Notes: generated from the sequence alone by a model not told the origin. DNA of 8,064 bases from Alistipes sp. (GCA_017380275.1 JAFOEH010000315.1:1-8064); one strand, 5' to 3'. Numbered from the stretch's first letter, positions 1 through 6,383 are shown. Numbers and translations: made by a program.

Positions 1-340
1 ATTGTCTTTTTTCTCTTTCTTGTCGTATTCTTTCTTGTTTCTGCCTCTCGTTAGCGTCAAGTTCTTGGGCTTTCTCTCTCCAGTAATCTGCCAAACCTCT
101 CGCTTCCTCCAATTTTTTCTCTAACTCATTTTTTTCGCTCTCCCAAGTTAATCTCATTTTAGACATTTCGGTCTGTAACCTAGTCATCTCCTTTTTGTGT
201 GTTTTATTCATTTCAATTGAATCAGCCCTGCTATTTTTATGAAATGTTCGAAGCTGACTCTTTAACAATTTGGATTCTTGCTTCAACTTGGCTACTTCTT
301 GTTTTAATCGGTCGATTGTTTGCGTTTTTGTTTCTTTCAT
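1..340 (-). CDS. Coiled-coil protein, N-terminal 113 residues (partial)
   Basis: An open frame reads leftward from an ATG at 340-338 through 113 codons without a stop and leaves the window, so only the N-terminal part is visible. It starts MKETKTQTIDRLKQEVAKLK and is almost entirely Lys, Glu, Arg, Gln and Leu, with hydrophobic residues spaced for a long alpha-helical coiled coil. There is no signal peptide, membrane segment or catalytic motif in the visible part, and the last 20 or so residues are a charged run rich in Arg, Glu and Gln. The frame is AT-rich like the recombinase next door and unlike the GC-rich genes after 2680, so I place it on the same mobile block. It lies downstream of the recombinase on the same strand but beyond a terminator, so it probably has its own promoter, although I see no good -7 box. 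Function unknown. A mobilisation, partition-like or structural protein is possible, but nothing visible decides it. Confidence 0.72.
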   Translation of the reverse strand, partial: MKETKTQTIDRLKQEVAKLKQESKLLKSQLRTFHKNSRADSIEMNKTHKKEMTRLQTEMSKMRLTWESEKNELEKKLEEARGLADYWREKAQELDANERQKQERIRQEREKRQ

Positions 341-365
341 AATTTTATGTTTTCTATTAATATAG

Positions 366-400
366 AAAAAACCGACCCTCAATTTAGGATCGGTTAAAAA
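366..400 (-). terminator. Rho-independent terminator after the recombinase gene
   Basis: Arms at 370-379 and 386-395 form a 10-bp stem with a 6-base loop. On the minus strand one pair is a T-G wobble; on the plus strand the same position is a C/A mismatch, so the minus-strand RNA folds better. On the minus strand the stem is followed by a run of Ts. It lies about 130 bases past the recombinase stop and just before the start of the coiled-coil gene, so it should separate the two transcripts. A-runs on the plus side also allow weak activity in the other direction. Confidence 0.7.
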
Positions 401-496
401 AGCACTCTATTATATCTGAAAACACCAATTGCCTCGATTTATACAAACACCGTCAATTACTTTAATATAAAACCTTAAATTAATATGAAATTATGG

Positions 497-533
497 CCCT
501 ATTAAACCTCTTTTCAATGTTAAATTAATAGGG
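497..533. repeat. Inverted repeat over the recombinase stop codon
   Basis: A perfect 9-bp inverted repeat, CCCTATTAA at 497-505 and TTAATAGGG at 525-533, has a 19-base spacer and overlaps the recombinase stop codon (527-525). No T-run follows on either strand, so it is a poor terminator by itself. It may stabilise the 3' end of the transcript or be chance in AT-rich DNA. Confidence 0.4.
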
Positions 534-2024
534 TTTGACTTTAATATGTTTTGACTTCAATTTTATGTGTGGCACCTCTTTACTTGTCGTCTCCCTAATC
601 AGCCCCCAAGTGTGCTTCCAACAATCAACTTCATAAATATGTACCCTGTCGTTAATGCGGTTATATATCTTGATTATCGACTTTGATACACTTGGTTTCT
701 CTACGGTGATGATATCAACGACCTTACGAACGATATCTACTTTTTCTTGGAGCGACATTGTCGTTTCGTTTATCTCTTCAGCCAACATTGCTTCTTGTAT
801 TTGATATTGTTTAGCTAATAGATAGTTCACCAACTCACAATGTCGTTTGTCTTTGATTTGCAAATCTTCTTGTAATTGGTGATTCAACTCATCGGCCTTT
901 GCCTCACTTATACGCCCCATAATCAAACGCTCTTCAATCTTGTCTATTCTTGATTGAATAGTATTCATCTCTTGTTCTATGGTGTGCAACTTCTTGCGTG
1001 TGGTGGCAATCTCTTTGTCTATCTGTTTTTGTAATATAGACCTGTTCATTAGATATTGTGAATACATCTTTTTTGAAAACTCCCAAACGATAGGGTCTAT
1101 ATTTACTCTGCGAATAGCCACACCCGAACAATGCTTACTGAAATAGGAGTCCAATGAACTATTACCACTTAATATATAGCCCGTATGAGCATCACATACA
1201 AGACCTTTCAGCAAGAACTGCTCTTTATGATTTAACTTGTGAATAGTTCTGTTGTTTGTAAGCGACTTTTGCGCATCTTCAAATAGCTTCGGAGTGATTA
1301 TTTGAGGGTAAGCACCTTCACCTATATATAACCTACACTTCAAGTAGTTCGTGATTCTTAATATAAGTGTCTTCAAAGAGGTGTCGGGGAAGTAACCCTC
1401 CTCTTTAAGATTCGTGGCTATATCTTTAATTGTCATACTCTCGTAAGCATACTCTTTGAAAATTCTACGCAGAAGGTCAGCTTGCTCCTTGTGGATTACA
1501 TACTTTTTGTCTTTATCTGTAAGATAGCCAAATGCTGGGCGACCTCCCGCAGATTTACCTAATGCTAAATTTCGTTTGCGACCTCTCATCATTCGCTCTT
1601 GCTTCAACATCATTTCTGATTCGGAGAGCGAAGAGAATAGCGAAAACATCAATGACCCAGTTTGCGACATTTTACCGTCACTCTCCAATAATCGAAAGTA
1701 TGGTTTTAAACATATCAACTGTATCTTTCGTTCTACCAAGTAATCTCGAATACTGAATAGCACCAGCTGCCTACGGCTTAATCGTGATAGTTCATAGATA
1801 TATACACAGTTAATATTCGGGTCTTCACCTATTTCGTATTTCATTCGATTCAACCCTCTGCGTTCCTCTTCTGATAACTTGATGGCAGACTCCTTTTCTT
1901 CGATTATAATAATGTTATCATCACTAAAACCGTCTTTGTGTACCTCACGAAGTACCTCATCTGTTTGTTGTGTCAAGTCCTGATGCTGTGTACTAACTCG
2001 ACTTAAAATAATAGCTCTGTTCAT
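525..2024 (-). CDS. Large serine recombinase / site-specific integrase
   Basis: A complete 499-residue serine recombinase, expected to integrate or excise a mobile element by cutting two attachment sites through a 5'-phosphoserine bond. The resolvase-type catalytic domain covers about residues 1-150. The start ILSRVSTQ carries the nucleophile Ser11 with Arg9, and ELSRLSRR (79-85) supplies the usual active-site arginines Arg81 and Arg84. The linker GKSAGGRPAFGYL (156-168) leads to the Recombinase (PF07508-type) DNA-binding domain at about 160-260. The expected zinc ribbon at about 270-305 is degenerate: Cys277 and His280 are present, but the second pair would have to be His298/Cys299 rather than the usual CxxC. 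Residues 328-420 form a long coiled coil, typical of large serine integrases, where it controls directionality. The length is at the short end of the family. All catalytic residues are present, so it looks functional. The gene is AT-rich against the chromosome at right, which supports acquisition by transfer. The start at 2024-2022 fits the conserved N-terminus. Confidence 0.93.
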   Translation of the reverse strand: MNRAIILSRVSTQHQDLTQQTDEVLREVHKDGFSDDNIIIIEEKESAIKLSEEERRGLNRMKYEIGEDPNINCVYIYELSRLSRRQLVLFSIRDYLVERKIQLICLKPYFRLLESDGKMSQTGSLMFSLFSSLSESEMMLKQERMMRGRKRNLALGKSAGGRPAFGYLTDKDKKYVIHKEQADLLRRIFKEYAYESMTIKDIATNLKEEGYFPDTSLKTLILRITNYLKCRLYIGEGAYPQIITPKLFEDAQKSLTNNRTIHKLNHKEQFLLKGLVCDAHTGYILSGNSSLDSYFSKHCSGVAIRRVNIDPIVWEFSKKMYSQYLMNRSILQKQIDKEIATTRKKLHTIEQEMNTIQSRIDKIEERLIMGRISEAKADELNHQLQEDLQIKDKRHCELVNYLLAKQYQIQEAMLAEEINETTMSLQEKVDIVRKVVDIITVEKPSVSKSIIKIYNRINDRVHIYEVDCWKHTWGLIRETTSKEVPHIKLKSKHIKVKPY

Positions 2025-2060
2025 CCAATCAAAATCTATTTGGACATAAAATACCCAAAG

Positions 2061-2088
2061 AAGGGGTGCTCTTTAGCGAACACCCCTT
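2061..2088. repeat. Hairpin in the recombinase leader
   Basis: AAGGGGTG at 2061-2068 pairs perfectly with CACCCCTT at 2081-2088, with two further pairs inside after one mismatch. It lies 37 bases before the recombinase start codon, so it would be in the 5' leader of that transcript, or be a DNA site for the recombinase or a regulator. No T-run follows, so it is unlikely to be a simple terminator. I see no clear Bacteroidetes -7 box for the recombinase in this stretch. Confidence 0.5.
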
Positions 2089-2134
2089 GAACAGTTATTA
2101 TTCTTATGATATAGTTTTATAAAAACGAAGCAAG

Positions 2135-2166
2135 AAGGTGTCGAGTGATCGACGCCTTTTGTTTTT
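2135..2166 (+). terminator. Terminator-like hairpin, plus orientation, without a gene before it
   Basis: A 10-bp stem pairs 2135-2144 with 2149-2158 (one wobble or mismatch) around a GTGA loop. It is followed by a T-rich run with single Gs, so it reads as a plus-strand rho-independent terminator. There is no plus-strand gene to its left; the neighbour is the minus-strand recombinase. It may be the leftover terminator of a chromosomal gene separated from it by integration of the element. Confidence 0.55.
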
Positions 2167-2234
2167 GTTGGCGGTGGCGCAAGTTTACTTGCAGACATCT
2201 GCCAATAAAAACAAAGTCGGTTGATTTATCAACC
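2158..2234. repeat. Long imperfect inverted repeat plus adjacent small hairpin
   Basis: Fifteen bases at 2158-2172 pair with 2201-2215 (one G-T pair), with more pairing inside: GGTG 2173-2176 with CATC 2196-2199, and GCAAG 2179-2183 with CTTGC 2188-2192. The whole 58-base segment can fold into one long stem-loop. Directly after it, GGTTGA 2219-2224 pairs with TCAACC 2229-2234. With the terminator just before, this makes three hairpins in 100 bases. It could be a structured RNA, a recombinase-related site or decayed terminators; no coding frame here is convincing. Confidence 0.55.
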
Positions 2235-2235
2235 T

Positions 2236-2540
2236 CTTGCGGAGTTTTTGTCAAGCGCCCCGCGGCGAGCGCAGGGGATCACCAACGAGCAAAAAGCGAG
2301 TGCAGTAATCCCCGCAGCCAACAACAGATAACAAACATAAATTCCCTTGCCGAGTTTTTTTGTCAAGCGCCCCGCGGCGAGCGCAGGGGATCACCAACGA
2401 GCAAAAAGCGAGTGCAGTAATCCCCGCAGTCAACAACAGATAACAAATATAAATTCTCTTGCCGAGTTTTTTCGTCAAGTGCCCCGCGGCAAGCGCAGGG
2501 GATCACCAACGAGCACAAAGCGAGTGCAGTAATCCCCGCA
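2236..2540. repeat. Three tandem copies of a unit of about 111 bp
   Basis: Units start at 2236, 2346 and 2458 (110, 112 and about 83 bases; the third is cut short). Each begins CTTGCSGAG followed by a T-run, then a GC-rich core. Units 1 and 2 are identical over 68 bases (2250-2317). In each unit the GGGG block (2274-2277 in unit 1) can pair with CCCC before it (2258-2261, plus GCG/CGC) or with CCCC after it (2310-2313, as GGGGAT/ATCCCC), but not both. The differences in unit 3 fall in loops and spacers and keep both stems. Short open frames run through the repeats on both strands, but they only restate the repeat and have no recognisable domain. I read this as noncoding repeat DNA of a dispersed intergenic type. 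Confidence 0.85.
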
Positions 2541-2563
2541 AATGAGCCAAAGTATAGATACAC

Positions 2564-2592
2564 AAAAGGCGTCGGAGTACCCGACGCCTTTT
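2564..2592 (-). terminator. Strong bidirectional terminator after the GH18 gene
   Basis: A perfect 12-bp stem (2564-2575 with 2581-2592) around a 5-base loop has A4 on one side and T4 on the other. It can end minus-strand transcripts coming from the GH18 gene, whose stop is 90 bases away, and would also block plus-strand reads coming out of the repeat array. Its GACGCCTTTT side closely matches the hairpin at 2135-2158, so the array is bracketed by two similar hairpins. Confidence 0.75.
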
Positions 2593-2595
2593 ATC

Positions 2596-2619
2596 TTCTT
2601 AGCCATTTTCTTAGCCACT
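2596..2619. repeat. 12-bp tandem duplication
   Basis: TTCTTAGCCATT is followed directly by TTCTTAGCCACT (11 of 12 identical). It lies between the terminator and the GH18 stop codon. A 7-bp inverted repeat (2672-2678 with 2681-2687) overlaps the GH18 stop. The rest of 2593-2681 holds nothing I can identify. Confidence 0.7.
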
Positions 2620-2681
2620 TTTTCGGATTTCAAAGGCAAGCCATAGAGGCACCTTCGACGCCCCGAAAGCCAAGTAGCGTG

Positions 2682-3716
2682 CTACTTCGCCGGCTCGCGG
2701 TTGCGGTTCAGGACATTGTAGACCGTGCGGCGCAGGTCGCCCTCGGCATTGTCGCCCTCGTACGACCAATACATTCCGCCCATCAGACCCTGTTGCAGGA
2801 TATATTCGGCTTTCAGCGCCAACGAAGTCTCGTTCTCGTAGCCAAATACCAACTCGCCACTCGCATCGACGATATAGGGCACCTGACCCTTCGGATCCCA
2901 GCAGAAGGTGTAATCGCCCTCAACCAAATGAGCCTGCGTCAAGTCGCGCTGACGAGGGAAACCCTTCTTGCCACGACCATAGAAAGCAAGTCCCAGCACC
3001 ATCTTTTCGGGAGGCACGCCCGCTGCAAGGTGGTTCTTGACCGCATCATCGACACAGATCTTCTCCATATGTTCGGTCGGATAGAGGGGCGAGTTATGGA
3101 ACGGCGCCCAACCCAAATCGTAGGCCATTACGTTGGTGTAGTCGATGTATTGGTCGATAGCTCGGAAATCGATATAATCGCCCGTTGCCGAGGTTGCGTG
3201 TGTCAGAAGTTTGTCATCGCCGATCGCCTTGCGGATATCGCGCATCATAAGCGTGTAGTTCTCGGTGTCGTTCTCCGAGTAGGAGATATTGGCCACGCCC
3301 GTAGTGGGATACTCCCAATCGATGTCGATGCCGTCGAGCCCAAACTCGCGCACCTTCTCGGCGCAATCCAACGCAAAGCTCCAACGCAAAGCCGAGTCAG
3401 CCGCCATCTCGCTGAAATTGCCACTACCCCAGCCGCCGATCGAGAGCAGGACCTTCAAATGGGGATAATCCTTTTTCAGCGCAACAATGCCCTGCAATCG
3501 TTTGGGATTGTCGACGCGCACACCCGCGAAGGTCGAATCGACGTGACCAAAGGCATAATTGATGTGCGTCAGATATTGGGGATCGACCTCGCGACTCGAC
3601 CAAGAGGTCACATAGGCGATTAATACCTTATTTGCAGGCGCCTGCTCGACTTTGGGCGAGTCGGTGCAGGATACGGCTACAAAGACGTAAAGCAGAGTCC
3701 AAAGAATCTTTTTCAT
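2682..3716 (-). CDS. Glycoside hydrolase family 18 (chitinase-like) lipoprotein
   Basis: A 344-residue exported glycosidase of family GH18, which cleaves beta-1,4-N-acetylglucosamine linkages by substrate-assisted catalysis. The start at 3716-3714 gives MKKILWTLLYVFVAVSC, a lipoprotein signal with Cys17 as the lipidation site (Ala at -3 makes the lipobox imperfect). A longer frame back to 3824 would overlap glpD and bury the signal, so I reject it. The GH18 barrel covers about residues 30-335. SIGG (92-95) is the strand-3 motif; DGIDIDWE (128-135) is the catalytic DxxDxDxE with acid Glu135 and Asp131/Asp133; MAYD (197-200) is the strand-6 motif; Trp317 in MYWSYEGD is the usual base of the -1 subsite. 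No carbohydrate-binding module or second domain is present. The exact substrate is unclear: chitin oligomers, peptidoglycan or host N-glycan cores are all used in the family. It is the last gene of the cluster, 61 bp after glpD with no visible promoter of its own. Confidence 0.92.
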   Translation of the reverse strand: MKKILWTLLYVFVAVSCTDSPKVEQAPANKVLIAYVTSWSSREVDPQYLTHINYAFGHVDSTFAGVRVDNPKRLQGIVALKKDYPHLKVLLSIGGWGSGNFSEMAADSALRWSFALDCAEKVREFGLDGIDIDWEYPTTGVANISYSENDTENYTLMMRDIRKAIGDDKLLTHATSATGDYIDFRAIDQYIDYTNVMAYDLGWAPFHNSPLYPTEHMEKICVDDAVKNHLAAGVPPEKMVLGLAFYGRGKKGFPRQRDLTQAHLVEGDYTFCWDPKGQVPYIVDASGELVFGYENETSLALKAEYILQQGLMGGMYWSYEGDNAEGDLRRTVYNVLNRNREPAK

Positions 3717-3777
3717 AAAGCTGATTTTCAAAAGGTTGTTAGTTAGAATTATGATTGTAAACGTTGTGTGTGTCGGT

Positions 3778-5349
3778 TTATTTCGGTTGGTAGACATAGC
3801 GGTCGGCCAGAGCCTCGAACTCACTCACCTGCGTGTCGATCCACTGCTCGTCACGCTCCAACTCTTCGGCCATCAGCTCGGCGACCCTGCGTGCCACTCG
3901 CTTCGCCTCGCGGGCATCGACAAAGAGCATACGCACACGACGCGCCAGCACATCTTCGAGCGTCAGCGCCATCTCCTCGCGCACGGCCCACACCACCTCG
4001 GCAGCCGTATATCCGAACTTAGGCGAGAGGGGCTCGCCCAACTCGGGACGCTCGGCAATCAACGCACGAATCAACTCCTCGTCGCTGCCATAGACATACA
4101 TATGGTTACTCAGGTCGGGATTGGGGCGATAGCCGTGGATCGCCATCTTGCGGGTCGGGCACTTGCGCGGCTCCAACCCCATTATCTCAAACGCGCGATC
4201 GACCGTATCCTCGGCCATCAATCGGTGCGAGGTCCACTTGCCTCCCGTAATCGTCAGCAGACCACGCTCCGACACGATCACCTTATGGCTACGCGAGAGC
4301 TCCTTGGTGCTCTTGCCCTCCTTTTTGGGTGCCGCCAGCGGTCGCTGACCCGCAAATACCGAGAGAATATCCTCGTAGGTCGGCGCAGGATCCATATAAC
4401 ACTTGGCGGTATTGAGAATGAAATCGATCTCCTCTTTGAGTGGCAGCGGCTCCTCCTCGGCCTCATAGCGCACGATGTCGGTCGTGCCCACCACCACCTT
4501 GTCGTGCCACGGAACGGCAAACAACACTCGTCCGTCCGAGGTCTTGGGCACCATAATCGCATAGTCGCTCTGCAAGAATCGCTTGTCGAGCACGAGATGA
4601 ACACCCTGACTCGGCGTGACCATTTTGCGGTGCTCGGGGCTGTCCATCTGCATAATATCATCGACAAAACAACCCGCCGCATTGACCACACAACGGGCCG
4701 CCAGACGATACTCCTCGCCCGTCAGACAGTCGCGCGCCACCACGCCCGACACCCGACCCTCGTCGTTGTGCAGCACGTCGGTCACGGCGATATGGTTGAC
4801 CACCGTACCACCCTTCTCAACGCAGGTTTGCGCCAGATTGATCGCATAGCGCGAGTCGTCGAACTGACCATCGTGATAGACCACGCCACCCTTCAACCCT
4901 CGCTCGATCGACGTAGGCAGATATTGTCGCACCTTCGCCGCCGAAACAAATCGCGAACGACCATAGCCAAATCCGAACGAAAGCAGATCGTAGAAAGTCA
5001 ATCCGCAGAAGTAGAGGAAGTTGTCCCAATGACGATAGTTGGCAATCACAAACGACTGATCCTTAACCAGATGTGGCGCATTGCGTTTCATTCGGCCGCG
5101 CTCGCGCAGCGCTTCGAGCACCAGCATTACATCGCCCTTTTGCAGGTAGCGCACACCGCCGTGAACGAGTTTGGTCGAGCGGCTCGAAGTACATTTTGCG
5201 AAGTCGGTACGTTCGAGGCAGGCGACCTCCAAACCACGCGCCGCCGCATCGACCGCCACGCCCAGACCCGTAGCTCCACCACCGATAACAACCATATCCC
5301 ACACCTTTTCGGGCGTGGCAAGACGTTCAATCTGCTCCGATCGTTTCAT
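3778..5349 (-). CDS. glpD: FAD-dependent glycerol-3-phosphate dehydrogenase
   Basis: Oxidises sn-glycerol 3-phosphate to dihydroxyacetone phosphate and passes electrons from FAD to quinone at the inner face of the cytoplasmic membrane, linking glycerol and phospholipid breakdown to glycolysis and respiration. The 523 residues match full-length GlpD. The N-terminal FAD-binding fold has IGGGATGLG (22-30). STKLVHGGVRYL (58-69) is the family signature near the flavin. VPWHDKVVVGTTD (279-291) and FAGQRPLA (332-339) line the substrate side. GGKWTSHRLMAED (369-381) is the second family signature, with His where Tyr is usual. The C-terminal DAO_C domain includes AVREEMALTLEDVLARR (455-471). There is no signal peptide or membrane helix, as expected for a peripheral protein. 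It starts 24 bp after the esterase stop, so it is probably cotranscribed with it. Neither glpK nor glpF lies in the window. An antisense frame of similar length exists over this gene but carries no motifs. Confidence 0.95.
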   Translation of the reverse strand: MKRSEQIERLATPEKVWDMVVIGGGATGLGVAVDAAARGLEVACLERTDFAKCTSSRSTKLVHGGVRYLQKGDVMLVLEALRERGRMKRNAPHLVKDQSFVIANYRHWDNFLYFCGLTFYDLLSFGFGYGRSRFVSAAKVRQYLPTSIERGLKGGVVYHDGQFDDSRYAINLAQTCVEKGGTVVNHIAVTDVLHNDEGRVSGVVARDCLTGEEYRLAARCVVNAAGCFVDDIMQMDSPEHRKMVTPSQGVHLVLDKRFLQSDYAIMVPKTSDGRVLFAVPWHDKVVVGTTDIVRYEAEEEPLPLKEEIDFILNTAKCYMDPAPTYEDILSVFAGQRPLAAPKKEGKSTKELSRSHKVIVSERGLLTITGGKWTSHRLMAEDTVDRAFEIMGLEPRKCPTRKMAIHGYRPNPDLSNHMYVYGSDEELIRALIAERPELGEPLSPKFGYTAAEVVWAVREEMALTLEDVLARRVRMLFVDAREAKRVARRVAELMAEELERDEQWIDTQVSEFEALADRYVYQPK

Positions 5350-5373
5350 TGTTTTATGCGAAGTTTTAAGATT

Positions 5374-6246
5374 TTATTTTAAGTATCGACTGAAAAATCG
5401 CCATATCTCGGCTGCGGTCGGCAGATCCTCGTCGGGCCACGCGTGCGAGCCGCCAACGACCTCATACAACCACACCTCGTTGCCATTCGTGCCCTCGACA
5501 TAGCGGTGCACAATGACTCGGTTGCGCTTGACGGGCAACTCCTCGGTTACCTCGTGCGTGCAACGATTCGCGGCCGCCCACAGCGCAACGGCGCGTGGCA
5601 CAGCGATATACTCGCCCCAACCGTCACGATTGTCGGGGTCGCCATTCCATTTCGACACCACGTCCTCGGTTCCGTGAATCTCCAACAGTGGCACGGGACG
5701 CTTGGGCGTCAATTCGCGATACATCCACTCCATCGTCAGTCCCGCGATCGGAGCCACCGCAGCAAAGACCTCCGAGGCCTCGAACGCCAACAGGTAGCTC
5801 ATCTCGCCACCATTCGAGTGACCCGTGGCAAAGACATTGTGGCGCGAAAAGCCATACTCGCGTTGCAGATGTTTGACCAGACGCTTCGTGAAGCCCACAT
5901 CGTCGCGCTCCCATCCCGCATCGGTATGGAACGAGTAGCCCACAGCCCAGCACGAGTGGCCACGATTATCGGTCGGGCCCTGCGGATAGCAGACCGCAAA
6001 ACCCTGCTTGTCGGCCTCGGCATTGAGTCCGAGATTGCGCTTGTGCACTTCGGTCGTTCCGTAGCCGTGGAAGAAGATCACCAACGGAGCATCAGCCGGC
6101 AGATCTCGCGGCATATAGAGATGATAGGTATACTCGACGCCCTTATATTTGAGGGTGTGTTCGGTCAGCGAACCCGTACCATTATCGGCAGCGGCAACGT
6201 GCCACATCGAAAACAGTGCGGTCACGAGCAGTAATAGTCTTGTCAT
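5374..6246 (-). CDS. Secreted alpha/beta-hydrolase esterase, LpqC / CE1 type
   Basis: A 290-residue exported esterase of the polyhydroxybutyrate depolymerase/feruloyl esterase-like group (LpqC, COG3509 type). The signal peptide is residues 1-20 (MTRLLLLVTALF, ending AAA before DNG), which points to the periplasm or outside. The alpha/beta-hydrolase fold shows FFHGYG (58-63) at the oxyanion hole, GHSNG (142-146) with nucleophile Ser144, HGTED (191-195) with acid Asp195, and GGSHAWP (265-271) with His268. All triad residues are present. In gut Bacteroidetes this family often removes acyl or phenolic esters from plant polysaccharides; a polyhydroxybutyrate role is unlikely, and the substrate cannot be read from sequence. 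The start at 6246-6244 was chosen because it begins the signal peptide; a start at 6297 would lie upstream of the predicted -7 box. It is the first gene of the cluster, followed by glpD and GH18. Confidence 0.88.
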   Translation of the reverse strand: MTRLLLLVTALFSMWHVAAADNGTGSLTEHTLKYKGVEYTYHLYMPRDLPADAPLVIFFHGYGTTEVHKRNLGLNAEADKQGFAVCYPQGPTDNRGHSCWAVGYSFHTDAGWERDDVGFTKRLVKHLQREYGFSRHNVFATGHSNGGEMSYLLAFEASEVFAAVAPIAGLTMEWMYRELTPKRPVPLLEIHGTEDVVSKWNGDPDNRDGWGEYIAVPRAVALWAAANRCTHEVTEELPVKRNRVIVHRYVEGTNGNEVWLYEVVGGSHAWPDEDLPTAAEIWRFFSRYLK

Positions 6247-6271
6247 TGGTTGTGTGGAGATTAGTCTGTTA

Positions 6272-6300
6272 CAAATATACGAAATTTCGAAATGCAATAT
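6272..6300 (-). promoter_or_regulatory. Promoter of the esterase-glpD-GH18 cluster, with overlapping palindromes
   Basis: On the minus strand TATATTTG (6279-6272) matches the Bacteroidetes -7 consensus TAnnTTTG. Candidate -33 TTG triplets lie 15 and 22 bases before it, neither at the ideal distance of about 19-21. The start of transcription would be near 6265, giving a leader of about 20 bases. Immediately upstream of the -7 box are two overlapping 10-bp palindromes, CGAAATTTCG (6280-6289) and ATTTCGAAAT (6284-6293), in the position of an operator. Confidence 0.6.
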
Positions 6301-6354
6301 TCAATTTTCGGCGAGTTTTTTTGCGGTTTTTCGTAGCAAAACGTGGGCACGCAT

Positions 6355-6383
6355 CGAAATTCCCCAAATAAAGAGTATATTTG
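6355..6383 (+). promoter_or_regulatory. Promoter of the DUF819 gene
   Basis: TATATTTG at 6376-6383 is a full match to the Bacteroidetes -7 box and is identical to the box of the divergent esterase promoter. I see no -33 TTG at the usual distance. A CGAAAT at 6355-6360 repeats the hexamer found twice beside the esterase promoter. The leader would be about 28 bases, ending at the ATG at 6418. Confidence 0.55.

Noticed and set aside
2158..2234. Integron attC site
   Set aside because: The GTTRRRY/RYYYAAC core pairs are not present and the neighbouring enzyme is a serine recombinase, not a tyrosine integron integrase.
2236..2540. CRISPR array
   Set aside because: The conserved part is about 70-110 bases with no unique spacers of fixed length and no cas genes in the window.
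2145..2563. Short open frames through the tandem repeats on both strands
   Set aside because: They repeat the same peptide per repeat unit, occur in several frames at once, and have no domain; they follow from the repeat sequence rather than coding.
2679..3623. A 314-residue plus-strand open frame over the GH18 gene
   Set aside because: Antisense frame with no recognisable domain; the minus strand has a lipoprotein signal and the full GH18 catalytic motif.
3717..3824. Longer GH18 start at 3824
   Set aside because: It would overlap the 3' end of glpD and place 36 extra residues ahead of a clear lipoprotein signal peptide.
3736..5382. A 548-residue plus-strand open frame covering glpD
   Set aside because: It is slightly longer than the true gene but has no motif or domain, is rich in His, Arg and Leu as antisense frames of GC-rich genes are, and the minus strand has complete GlpD signatures.
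6247..6297. Longer esterase start at 6297
   Set aside because: The likely -7 box at 6272-6279 lies inside that extension, and the signal peptide begins at the ATG at 6246.
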